From Falsiroseomonas stagni DSM 19981 (lineage in GTDB: Bacteria; Pseudomonadota; Alphaproteobacteria; Acetobacterales; Acetobacteraceae): a stretch of DNA of 64,000 nucleotides. The translations under genes and the position numbers were made by a program. Positions 43,579-51,042 of the stretch are shown here, in pieces (within the stretch, counting starts at the first letter, position 1; the number at the start of each line of letters is the position of its first letter). The stretch spans positions 408,687 to 472,686 of the forward strand of contig NZ_FOSQ01000001.1 of assembly GCF_900114315.1 (NCBI RefSeq). Direction: 5' to 3'. The notes under the pieces are model-generated. The model worked only from the letters and a program-made list of their open reading frames with translations, searched no databases and was not told where the DNA came from.

Positions 43579-45451
43579 GCGGCTCCGCCAGGCCAGGGAT
43601 GGGGGCTGGGGTTGCCGTCGCGCCTTCGATCAGCGCCGCCAGCTCCGCCTCCGGCACCGCGCGGCCATAGAGGTAGCCCTGCGCTTCCGTGCAGCCTTCC
43701 GCGCGCAGCAGCGCGGCCTGCACGGCGTTCTCCACCCCCTCCGCGTTGCAGCGCAGCCCCAGCGCGTGGGTGATGCCGATCATCGCCCGCACGATGGCGA
43801 CGGCCTGCGGATCATGCGCCAGGGTCGCCACGAAGCTGCGGTCGATCTTGATCTTGTCGAAGCGGAATTTGTGGAGGTAGCCGAGCGACGAATAGCCGGT
43901 GCCGAAATCATCCATCGCGACCGACACGCCCATCTCCTGCAGCGACTGCAGGGTGGCCAGCGTGCGTTCGGTATCCGTCAGCAGCACGCCTTCCGTGATC
44001 TCGATCTCCAGCCGCGCCGCCGGCAGCCCCGTCTCCTCCAGCGCCAGGCGCACGGCGCGCAGGAAGTCAGGCGCCTGGAACTGGTTGGCGGAGATGTTGA
44101 CCGCCATCCGCAGCCCCGGCCAGCGCATGGCCACCGTGCAGGCTTCCTTCAGCACCCATTCGCCGATCCGGCTCAGCAGCCCGATCTCCTCCGCCAGCGG
44201 GATGAAGCGGTCGGGCATCACGCGCCCGCGCACCGGATGGTCCCAGCGCAGCAGCGCCTCCAGCCCGATGACGCGGCCGGAGGAGAGGTTGACCTGCGGC
44301 TGGTAGTGCAGGTGCAGCTGGCCCGTCGCCAGCGCCTCCCGCAGATCATGTTCCAGCGCGCGGCGTTCGCGCAGCGCCTGGTTCATCTCGGCCGAGAAGA
44401 AGCGGAAGCCGTTCCGCCCTTCCGCCTTCACGCGGTACAGCGCGGTATCGGCATCCTGCAGCAGCTGTTCCGCGGGGCTTTCCACCGACAGGGCGATGCC
44501 GATGCTGGTGCCGATCAGCGCCTGGTTGCCGTTCAGGTCGAAGGGCTGCGACAGGACCGTCACCAGCCGCGCCGCCAGCGCCTCCGCCGCCTTGGGCTGT
44601 TCGGCGGTGCGCTGGATGATGGCGAATTCATCGCCGCCGAGCCGCGCCAGCGTGTCGCTTTCCCGCATCGCCGCCGTGATCCGGCGCGCGACCTGGCGCA
44701 GCAATTCATCGCCCGCCGCGTGGCCCAGCGTGTCGTTCACTTCCTTGAAGCGGTCGAGGTCCAGCGCCAGCACGGCGAAATGTCCGCCATAGCGCTTCAG
44801 CCCCGCCGCCGTCTGTTCCAGCCGGTCATGGAACAGCCGCCGGTTGGGCAGTCCCGTAAGCTGGTCATGCGTCGCCAGATGCGTGATGCGGCTGGTGGCG
44901 CGCCGCAGCATCCGCAGCGGCAACAGCCGCAGCGCCACATAGGAGGCCCCCGCCAGGAACAGCGACGCCAGCGTGACCCAGACCGATTCCACCAGCAGGT
45001 GCAGCGCGGAATGCTCGATCTCCACCACCCCCACGGGATGGCCGCTTTCGAAGACCGGGGCGGAGACGCCGTGCCGCGGCGTGGGGATGTCCGCCGGGAT
45101 TTCCGCCAGCACCTCGCCCCGCGAATCCCGAACCCGCATGGCGGCGCCGGCCGCGGGGGTCGCGGTCTCCAGCGCCGCGCGCAGCCGCGCTTCCTGGAAG
45201 CGCCACAGATCGGGGTCGCGGCTGGCGATCTGGGAGACGGAGTAGGCGATCACCCGCGCCTCCGCCCGCATCGCCGTATCTTCCTCCGCCAGCGATGCCC
45301 AGACATGCATCAGGGGCAGCGCGACGGCCACCAGCATGGCGATGCAGGCCGCGAAGCCCGTCACCAGCCGCACCAGCGCGGCATCCCCCGCGGGGGCATC
45401 GTGCCGCGCCGTCCCCGCGGTTGGGCGCTGCCGCTCCGCGGTTGTGCTCAT
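43550..45451 (-). CDS. GGDEF-EAL cyclic-di-GMP protein with periplasmic sensor
   Basis: Protein of 633 residues. A transmembrane helix (about 25-50), a periplasmic sensor region (about 50-140), a second helix (about 145-165), then GGDEF and EAL domains. LARLGGDEFAII is intact and RESD five residues upstream is an inhibitory I-site. EALLRW, NISANQF, EITEG, DDFGTGYSSLGYL and KIDRSF are intact, so both synthesis and breakdown of c-di-GMP are possible. The ATG overlaps the stop of the binding-protein gene before it, pointing to a joint sensory unit. Confidence 0.9.
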   Translation of the reverse strand: MSTTAERQRPTAGTARHDAPAGDAALVRLVTGFAACIAMLVAVALPLMHVWASLAEEDTAMRAEARVIAYSVSQIASRDPDLWRFQEARLRAALETATPAAGAAMRVRDSRGEVLAEIPADIPTPRHGVSAPVFESGHPVGVVEIEHSALHLLVESVWVTLASLFLAGASYVALRLLPLRMLRRATSRITHLATHDQLTGLPNRRLFHDRLEQTAAGLKRYGGHFAVLALDLDRFKEVNDTLGHAAGDELLRQVARRITAAMRESDTLARLGGDEFAIIQRTAEQPKAAEALAARLVTVLSQPFDLNGNQALIGTSIGIALSVESPAEQLLQDADTALYRVKAEGRNGFRFFSAEMNQALRERRALEHDLREALATGQLHLHYQPQVNLSSGRVIGLEALLRWDHPVRGRVMPDRFIPLAEEIGLLSRIGEWVLKEACTVAMRWPGLRMAVNISANQFQAPDFLRAVRLALEETGLPAARLEIEITEGVLLTDTERTLATLQSLQEMGVSVAMDDFGTGYSSLGYLHKFRFDKIKIDRSFVATLAHDPQAVAIVRAMIGITHALGLRCNAEGVENAVQAALLRAEGCTEAQGYLYGRAVPEAELAALIEGATATPAPIPGLAEPLKPPRSLRA

Positions 45452-46326
45452 GCGCCGGACGCCGGCACGGGTTCATAGCCGTGCTGCCGCAGCACGGCGC
45501 GCGCCGGGGGCGATGCCAGGAAGGCCAGGAAGGAGGCCACGGCCGCGCCCGGCTCCGCCCGCGTCACCATCACCAGCGCGCGGGACAGGCGATAGCGCCC
45601 CGCCGCCAGCGCCTCCGCGGTCGGGGCCACGCCATCCAGCGGCAGCAGCTTCACGCGCCGCCCTTCCGTGATGGCCTGGCCCACGGAGATCACGCCGAAG
45701 GATCCCGGGATGCGCTCCAGCAGTTCCGCATTCTCCTGGTCCGTCCCCGCCGTCGCCAGGCCCGGCCGGGCATGGGCGCGGTCCACCGCCTGCGCGATCT
45801 CCGGCGACAGGCTGGCCAGCAGGATCCAGTCGCCCTCCGCGCGGTCGCGGCGGATCAGCCGCAGCGGCCCGCCACCGGGCCAGCTCATCATCTCGCCCGA
45901 CAGCGCATCGACGACCTGGGCGAGGGTGATGCCCTCCACCGGCGTCGCCGCATGGGTGGCGAAGGCCAGCGGGTTGGTGGCGAAGGTCGTTGCCACCAGC
46001 CCCTGCGCCTGTTCCGCCGCCGTCAGCGGCCGGCCCGACAGCGCGATGTCGATCCGCCCGGCCCGCAGCGCGGCCAGCCCGCCGGCGCTGCCCAGGCTGT
46101 TCAGCACGATGGCCGGCCCGCCCAGGCCGAGCCGCGTCTGTTCATCCAGCAGCCGCTGCACGATGGCGATCGCCATGCCGGTGCCGCCGAAGGTCAGCCC
46201 CTCGGCCCGTGCCGCGCCGCGGGGGATGCAGGCCGGCAGGGTCGCGAGCAGCAGGGCACGCCGTCCCATGCGGAACGGCGTCACCGGGGCGTGGCGGAAT
46301 TCCGGGTTGTCGGGCGCGCGGATCAT
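45448..46326 (-). CDS. PstS-like phosphate/anion-binding periplasmic protein
   Basis: Protein of 292 residues (an ATG 19 codons in, just before MGRRALLLATLPAC, is a good alternative start and would give the signal peptide). GGTGMAIAIVQRLLDEQ is the PstS-type opening; DIALSGRPLTAAEQ and ERIPGSFGVISVGQA are later family blocks. No PstCAB transporter follows; instead the gene is translationally joined to a c-di-GMP enzyme. A sensory rather than transport role is inferred. Confidence 0.8.
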   Translation of the reverse strand: MIRAPDNPEFRHAPVTPFRMGRRALLLATLPACIPRGAARAEGLTFGGTGMAIAIVQRLLDEQTRLGLGGPAIVLNSLGSAGGLAALRAGRIDIALSGRPLTAAEQAQGLVATTFATNPLAFATHAATPVEGITLAQVVDALSGEMMSWPGGGPLRLIRRDRAEGDWILLASLSPEIAQAVDRAHARPGLATAGTDQENAELLERIPGSFGVISVGQAITEGRRVKLLPLDGVAPTAEALAAGRYRLSRALVMVTRAEPGAAVASFLAFLASPPARAVLRQHGYEPVPASGA

Positions 46327-46388
46327 GCCCCCACCATGCGACCGCAGCGGTGAAGGGAGGGCTAATCCATCGCCGCATCAGCCCCCCT

Positions 46389-46466
46389 CCCGCGGGCGAA
46401 GGCCCGCATAAGGCCCCGCGGGCGAAGGCCCGCATAAGGCCCCGCGGGCGAAGGCCCGCATCAGCG
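46389..46466. repeat. Three tandem 26-bp hairpin units
   Basis: Three head-to-tail copies starting at 46389, 46415 and 46441; the first two are identical and the third differs only in its last bases. Each contains the stem GCGGGC/GCCCGC with loop GAAG. The array runs up to the stop of the heme oxygenase gene and may act as a compound terminator or mRNA-stabilising element. Confidence 0.85.
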
Positions 46467-47162
46467 TGCGGCGAACCAGTCCTCGAACCGCAGGAAGCCT
46501 TGCACGGCCCCCGCCACCATCGCCTGCCGCCGCGCCGGCTCCGCGCCGCAGGCCTCGATCGCCGTGCAGCAATCGCGCCACATCGCGCCATGCCGTGCGC
46601 CATGGCCCAGCAGGAAGTGCCGCCCCGCCACCGCCTCTCCCAGCAGCGGGTCGAGCGCGCGCGCCAGGTGCAGCCCGCCCAGCGTCGAACCCTCAGACAC
46701 GTAGATCCAGCCCATCGCCGCCGCGGCGCAGGGGATCGGCGGGATCGGCGCGGGCAGGGGAGGGGACGTATCGCCCAGCGCGGCCCGATCCGCCGCCAGC
46801 AGGGGCGAACGCCGCCGCGCCGCCAGGTCGATCCCCCAGGCCGCCACGCCGGACCCCAACCCCGATGCCAGCGCCGCCTCCAGCGCCTGGTGGAAGCCGT
46901 GCAGCCGCGCCAGCAGCGCCCTGTACTCGTCGCGGCTGATCGCGCCCCCGGCCAGCCGCGCGAAGGCCGCCACGCCATGCAGCCTTTCATGGACGGCCCC
47001 TGTCGCCGCCCGCAGCGCATCGCGCGCGCTGCCGCCGGGCAGCGGGCTCAGAGACCGCTTGAGAATACCGGACGGGTCGGCTCCGCGGGTCTTTTCCGCC
47101 GCTGCGGCGTCCGCTTCCTGGCCGCGACGAAAAATCCCCTGCGGATCCTCAGCCGCCGGCAT
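46461..47162 (-). CDS. bphO: Heme oxygenase (biliverdin-forming), phytochrome partner
   Basis: Protein of 233 residues. ATGAVHERLHGVAAF holds the proximal His that binds heme iron and GWIYVSEGSTLGGLHLA is the conserved distal-helix GSTLGG block. It opens heme to biliverdin, the chromophore of the phytochrome encoded upstream. The first about 38 residues are not typical of the family and lie inside a palindromic element; after them no ATG, GTG or TTG occurs in frame until inside the fold, so the ATG within the element is the best start. Translated after bphP, 14 bases from its stop. Confidence 0.85.
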   Translation of the reverse strand: MPAAEDPQGIFRRGQEADAAAAEKTRGADPSGILKRSLSPLPGGSARDALRAATGAVHERLHGVAAFARLAGGAISRDEYRALLARLHGFHQALEAALASGLGSGVAAWGIDLAARRRSPLLAADRAALGDTSPPLPAPIPPIPCAAAAMGWIYVSEGSTLGGLHLARALDPLLGEAVAGRHFLLGHGARHGAMWRDCCTAIEACGAEPARRQAMVAGAVQGFLRFEDWFAAR

Positions 47163-47178
47163 TCTCAAACGGTCTCTC
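47049..47178. mobile_element. 130-bp palindromic (MITE-like) element at the bphP-bphO junction
   Basis: Ends 47049-47069 and 47158-47178 are inverted copies matching at 18 of 21 bases (core AGAGACCG-T/C-TTGAGAAT). Similarity continues inwards for roughly another 40 bases on each side with gaps, leaving a short central loop. The right end begins exactly at the bphP stop codon. There is no coding capacity of its own; it is read as the N-terminus of the heme oxygenase. Small size and terminal symmetry suggest a non-autonomous element. Confidence 0.6.
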
Positions 47179-49387
47179 ACCCCTGATCGTCGCCCGCGCG
47201 CTTGCCGGGCTGGCCGGCATGGCGGATCAGCGCTTCCAGCACCGCCGCCGTGCGCGCGACGGAAGCGCGGACGCTTTCCAGCTGTTCCGGCATATGCGCG
47301 ACATCGACGCCATCGGTGATCTCGAGCGCGGCGAGTTGCGCATTCTCCACCACCGAGGCGAGGATGGCGCGGAAGGCCAGGTCCGCCTGCCGGTCCAGCC
47401 GCCCGGCGCGGGACCGCGATCCCTCCTCGATCCCCTGCTGGAAGCGCCGGCGCGCGGCTTCCGCCGCCTTGCGTTCCGCCAGGTCGTTGAACAGGAAGAC
47501 GTAGCCCAGCACGCGGTCCGGGGAGGAGAAGACGGGATCGGCCCGCACCAGCAGCGGCCGCCCCGCGCCCATGCCATCCGCCAGCCGCGCCTCCCCCCGC
47601 CAGGAACGGCGGTTCTCCAGCACGTCGCGCAGCCGGCGGCCGATCTCGGTCGGGTCGGCGAAGAAGGGCAGGAGCTGGTCGATGCGCCGCGGCGCGGCGC
47701 CGCGCACGCCGGGCAGCAGCGCGTCGAAGGCATCGTTGCGCAGGTCGATGGTGCCCTCCGCGTCGCAGATCACCACGGCCTGCGGCGAATTGCCGACCTG
47801 CCGGCGGATCTGGGAGAGCTGGTCCTCCGCGATCAGCATGCGGACGGAGCGGAACTGCAGCACCACGTCGCCGACCGTGTCGCCCACCATCCGCGCCGTC
47901 GCCAGGTCCTTCGGCGTCCAGGGCTCCGCCCGCCCCTCCACCACCTCTTGCCACTTGGCGAAGGATCGGCGCGGCGACAGGTCCCGCGGGTCGGCGCCCA
48001 CCTCCACCGGCTTGGTCGGGTCGCCGCCCCAGGTCACGGTGCGCACCTGCTCCGGCCGGAACCAGATGATGTATTCGCCGGGGGTCGAGGAGATCGGCGC
48101 CGCAAGCACGCCGCACGCCACCGGCGTCAGCCCCGCCAGCGCCGGGGCCTCCAGCCCCAGGCTCGCCGTGCCGATCACCGTGCCGATCCCGGCTCGGCGC
48201 GGCTGCTCGTCCAGCCATTGCCCGATCTCGCGCAGCCCGGCGGTGGAGGGCACGTCCCCCATCGTCTGGGTCTGGCCCTCGAACAGCAGCGCGGCCCCCG
48301 TGGCATTGAGGGGGGCGAGCAGCGTATTCGGGTTGTCGAACAGCGCGCTCCGCCAGTCCCCGTCGCGGGAGATCGCCTCGATCATCCGCTGTTCCAGCCG
48401 GCGGACGGAGAGTTCCGACTGCGCCAGCACGAAGCTTTCCAGCGCGGCGATGCGCGTGCCCACGGCTTCCGCCAGCAGCTCCATCACGGCGCGCAGCGCG
48501 AAGGGCGCGCGGCGCGGGCTGTCATGGTGGCAGGAGATCAGGCCCCAGAGCCGCCCGCCCACCATGACGGAGGCCACCAGCGTCGCCCCCACCCCCATGT
48601 TCTTGAGGTACTGGATATGCATCGGCGACGTGCTGCGCAGGACGCAGAGCGACATGTCGAGGTCGCGGCCGGTCAGCGGCGACAGCCGCGGCTCCAGCGG
48701 CGACGGCGCGTAATGCACATCCGCCACCACCCGCACGCGGTTGCGGATGTAGAGCCGGCGCGCGACCTGCGGGATGTCGCTGTCGGGATAGCGGTTGCCG
48801 AGATAGGGCTCGAGCGAGGGGTCGCGTTCCTCCGCGAAGACCTCTCCGTGGTGGTCCTCGTCGAAGCGATAGACCATGACGCGGTCATAGCCCGTCAGGC
48901 CGCGGACGATCCGCGCCACCTCGTCGCAGAGCGGCCGCAGCGCGTAGCTGGCCAGGATGGCCTGCATCGCGGGCTCGATCCGCCCGGCGAAATTCTCCTC
49001 CGGCCCCGCGCGTTCCAGCTCCACGATCAGGCCGCCGCCGGCCGGGCGATGCGCCATGCCGTCCAGCACCATCCCGTCCAGCCGCGCGCGGAAGGCGCCC
49101 GGCACCTCATCCAGCTTGTCGGCCAGTAGCGGCGCCAGGGCGCGCGCGATGCGGGCATCCACCTGGGTCAGCCGCCGGCCCTGGAGCGGCGCCTCCACCC
49201 CGAGGAAGGCCGCCGCATTGGCGCTGGCCTGCAGGATGGTCAGGTCCGGCTCCCGCAGCGCCAGCAGTGCCCCATGCGGCTGGATGGAGGCCGCGAGGTG
49301 GATCGGCTCCCGCTCGCAATTGGAGAGGTCGGCCCCGCCGAAGGCGGGGTCCTGCGTGCCGGCGTCGTCGCTTCGCCCGCTCATCAC
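47177..49387 (-). CDS. bphP: Bacteriophytochrome without histidine kinase (PAS-GAF-PHY-PAS-helical output)
   Basis: Protein of 736 residues, a red/far-red photoreceptor. Cys24 in LSNCEREPIHLAASIQPHG binds biliverdin. The GAF domain has YPDSDIPQVARRLY and the conserved His in STSPMHIQYLKNMGVGA; the PHY tongue has SPRRSFAKW. After PHY (about 510) comes a PAS domain (QAVVICDAEGTIDLRNDAF) and a C-terminal helical region of about 90 residues. No HATPase motifs occur. This layout matches Rhodopseudomonas palustris BphP1 / Bradyrhizobium BphP, which relieve PpsR repression by direct binding; ppsR overlaps it upstream. Confidence 0.93.
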   Translation of the reverse strand: MMSGRSDDAGTQDPAFGGADLSNCEREPIHLAASIQPHGALLALREPDLTILQASANAAAFLGVEAPLQGRRLTQVDARIARALAPLLADKLDEVPGAFRARLDGMVLDGMAHRPAGGGLIVELERAGPEENFAGRIEPAMQAILASYALRPLCDEVARIVRGLTGYDRVMVYRFDEDHHGEVFAEERDPSLEPYLGNRYPDSDIPQVARRLYIRNRVRVVADVHYAPSPLEPRLSPLTGRDLDMSLCVLRSTSPMHIQYLKNMGVGATLVASVMVGGRLWGLISCHHDSPRRAPFALRAVMELLAEAVGTRIAALESFVLAQSELSVRRLEQRMIEAISRDGDWRSALFDNPNTLLAPLNATGAALLFEGQTQTMGDVPSTAGLREIGQWLDEQPRRAGIGTVIGTASLGLEAPALAGLTPVACGVLAAPISSTPGEYIIWFRPEQVRTVTWGGDPTKPVEVGADPRDLSPRRSFAKWQEVVEGRAEPWTPKDLATARMVGDTVGDVVLQFRSVRMLIAEDQLSQIRRQVGNSPQAVVICDAEGTIDLRNDAFDALLPGVRGAAPRRIDQLLPFFADPTEIGRRLRDVLENRRSWRGEARLADGMGAGRPLLVRADPVFSSPDRVLGYVFLFNDLAERKAAEAARRRFQQGIEEGSRSRAGRLDRQADLAFRAILASVVENAQLAALEITDGVDVAHMPEQLESVRASVARTAAVLEALIRHAGQPGKRAGDDQG

Positions 49388-50784
49388 GCGTGACCGTCCG
49401 GGGACCCCTCTCGATCCTCGCTGAGGCCATAGCGTTCGAGCTTGGCGTAGAGGCTCTGCCGGCTGAGCCCCAGGGCATCCGCCGCGGCGGTGCGGTTGTT
49501 GCCGGCCAGCCGCAGCGCGCGTTCGATGCAGGCGCGCTCCACCAGCGCCGCCGTGCTGCGCACCATGGCGGGCAGCGGCACCCGCCCCACGTCGTTGGCA
49601 AGCGCGCCGAGTGCCGCGCGCAGTGCCGCGGCCTCACCCGATGCCAGCATGCGCCGGCCGATGTCGCGGATGACGAAGCCCATCATGCGGGGCGCATCCG
49701 CCGGCGCATCGCGGCCCCCACTGGCCCCCCCCTGGCGGATGGCGGCGCCGGAGACCTCGACCTCCGTCTCCGTCCCCAGGCTGCCTGTCAGGGTCGCGGG
49801 CAGCAGCCTGACCTCCCCGTGCTGGGCGACGGTCTGCATCAGCACGCCCGCATCCATGCCCGGCTGCGCCAGCCAGCGGTCCAGCTTCTCCCCGATGACG
49901 GAGGCTTCCGACCCCGCCTGCGCCAGGTCCAGGAAGGCGCGGTTGGCGCGGCGCACGGTGCCGGCCGGGTCGATCACCACGAAGCCGTCGGGCATCTCCT
50001 CCAGCAGCGCGTCGCCGCGCAGCGGCACGCCGCGGGGCGCCTTGCCCTCGGCCAGGGGCAGGCCATGGGCGGTGGCGGGGGTCAGCTGGATCAGGAAGAC
50101 GGGCCCGGGATTGCGCGCCATCAGGGAAGCGCGCAGCAGCCAGGGCGTCGCCTCCGCCCCCAGATGCATCATGACACCCGGCGCGCGGCCCTGTTCGCGG
50201 GCGCGCATCAGCACGTCGCGGAAGGCCGGGCGGTCCTTGGTCGCGACCTCGTCGGCGAAGTTCCAGCCCGGCGCCAGGCCGAGTTCGCGGATCGCGGCGG
50301 GATTGGCCTCGACGATGCGCAGCGTGGACGCGGCGATCACCAGCACCGCTTCGGAGGAGGCGTCGAACAGCAGGCGGGACCGGGTCTCGATCTCCCGCAG
50401 CTTCCAGTAATCCTGTTCGCGTGCCTGCTGCGCGGCCACCAGGCGGGTCTGGAGTTCCGCGACCGCCTGCAGGTTCTTGCCGACCGCGATCAGCCCCGCC
50501 TGCCCGCCCAGCCGCACCGTCGTGTATTCGACCGGCAGTTCGAGGCCCGAGGGAAAGCGCTGCGTGACCTGGAGATAGGCGGAGACGCCCGAGGCGCGCG
50601 CATCCTCCACCATCCGCCGGACCTGGAGGCTGCCGACCCCGCCCACCGTATCCATCCAGGGACGCCCGAACCATTCCGACACGGGTTCGCCCCGCATCGT
50701 CTCCGACAGGGCGGCATCACGGATCACGCCCTCCCAATCCAGGGTCAGCGTGATATCGGGTTGGATGACGGCAACGCGGGTCAT
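49384..50784 (-). CDS. ppsR: PpsR/CrtJ photosynthesis repressor
   Basis: Protein of 466 residues. An N-terminal domain, two PAS domains (LFDASSEAVLVIAASTLRIV; LEEMPDGFVVIDPAGTVRRA) joined by a Q-linker helix (LQTRLVAAQQAREQDYWKLR), and a C-terminal Fis-type helix-turn-helix (LAGNNRTAAADALGLSRQSL). It represses carotenoid and bacteriochlorophyll genes under oxygen or by light cues. Only one Cys is present (about 419, at the helix-turn-helix), unlike classical CrtJ with two. The stop overlaps the bphP ATG. Length agrees with family; no clear ribosome site. Confidence 0.93.
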   Translation of the reverse strand: MTRVAVIQPDITLTLDWEGVIRDAALSETMRGEPVSEWFGRPWMDTVGGVGSLQVRRMVEDARASGVSAYLQVTQRFPSGLELPVEYTTVRLGGQAGLIAVGKNLQAVAELQTRLVAAQQAREQDYWKLREIETRSRLLFDASSEAVLVIAASTLRIVEANPAAIRELGLAPGWNFADEVATKDRPAFRDVLMRAREQGRAPGVMMHLGAEATPWLLRASLMARNPGPVFLIQLTPATAHGLPLAEGKAPRGVPLRGDALLEEMPDGFVVIDPAGTVRRANRAFLDLAQAGSEASVIGEKLDRWLAQPGMDAGVLMQTVAQHGEVRLLPATLTGSLGTETEVEVSGAAIRQGGASGGRDAPADAPRMMGFVIRDIGRRMLASGEAAALRAALGALANDVGRVPLPAMVRSTAALVERACIERALRLAGNNRTAAADALGLSRQSLYAKLERYGLSEDREGSPDGHA

Positions 50785-50915
50785 GGGGAGGGTGGGTCCA
50801 ATTTTCGGCCCAACCGCGCGGCAGAACCTGGAAGGCAGAGCCTGGCGGCGGACCTGCGTCGTCGTCGCAGCACTGGCGAAAACGCTTGATACTGTGTGGG
50901 ACTTTACGCGGCCTA

Positions 50916-50933
50916 CGTCAATGCAAGATGACG
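50916..50933. promoter_or_regulatory. Probable PpsR-binding palindrome, distal site
   Basis: CGTCA-8 bases-TGACG, which equals the PpsR consensus TGT-N12-ACA with the outermost base changed on each side, same spacing and perfect symmetry. Located 132 bases upstream of the ppsR ATG and about 110 bases upstream of the crtD ATG. Confidence 0.55.
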
Positions 50934-50994
50934 ATTGGTTGTAGAGGCAATCCGAAGGCAATTCGCCAATTCCGGCGGCTGGCCGCCAAAGTAG

Positions 50995-51012
50995 TGTCAG
51001 GCTGACTTGACA
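50995..51012. promoter_or_regulatory. PpsR-binding palindrome, proximal to crtD
   Basis: Exact TGT-N12-ACA (TGTCA-8 bases-TGACA), the established PpsR/CrtJ site. A TTGACA hexamer in its right half could be a -35 element, so binding would block the crtD promoter. It lies 30 bases before the crtD ATG and 79 bases from the distal site (centre to centre). Confidence 0.8.
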
Positions 51013-51042
51013 CTTGGCGTCCTTCCCACGACTTTTCGCCCC

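Noticed and set aside
46389..46466. Possible CRISPR array
   Set aside because: Units of 26 bp abut each other with no variable spacers and there are no cas genes.
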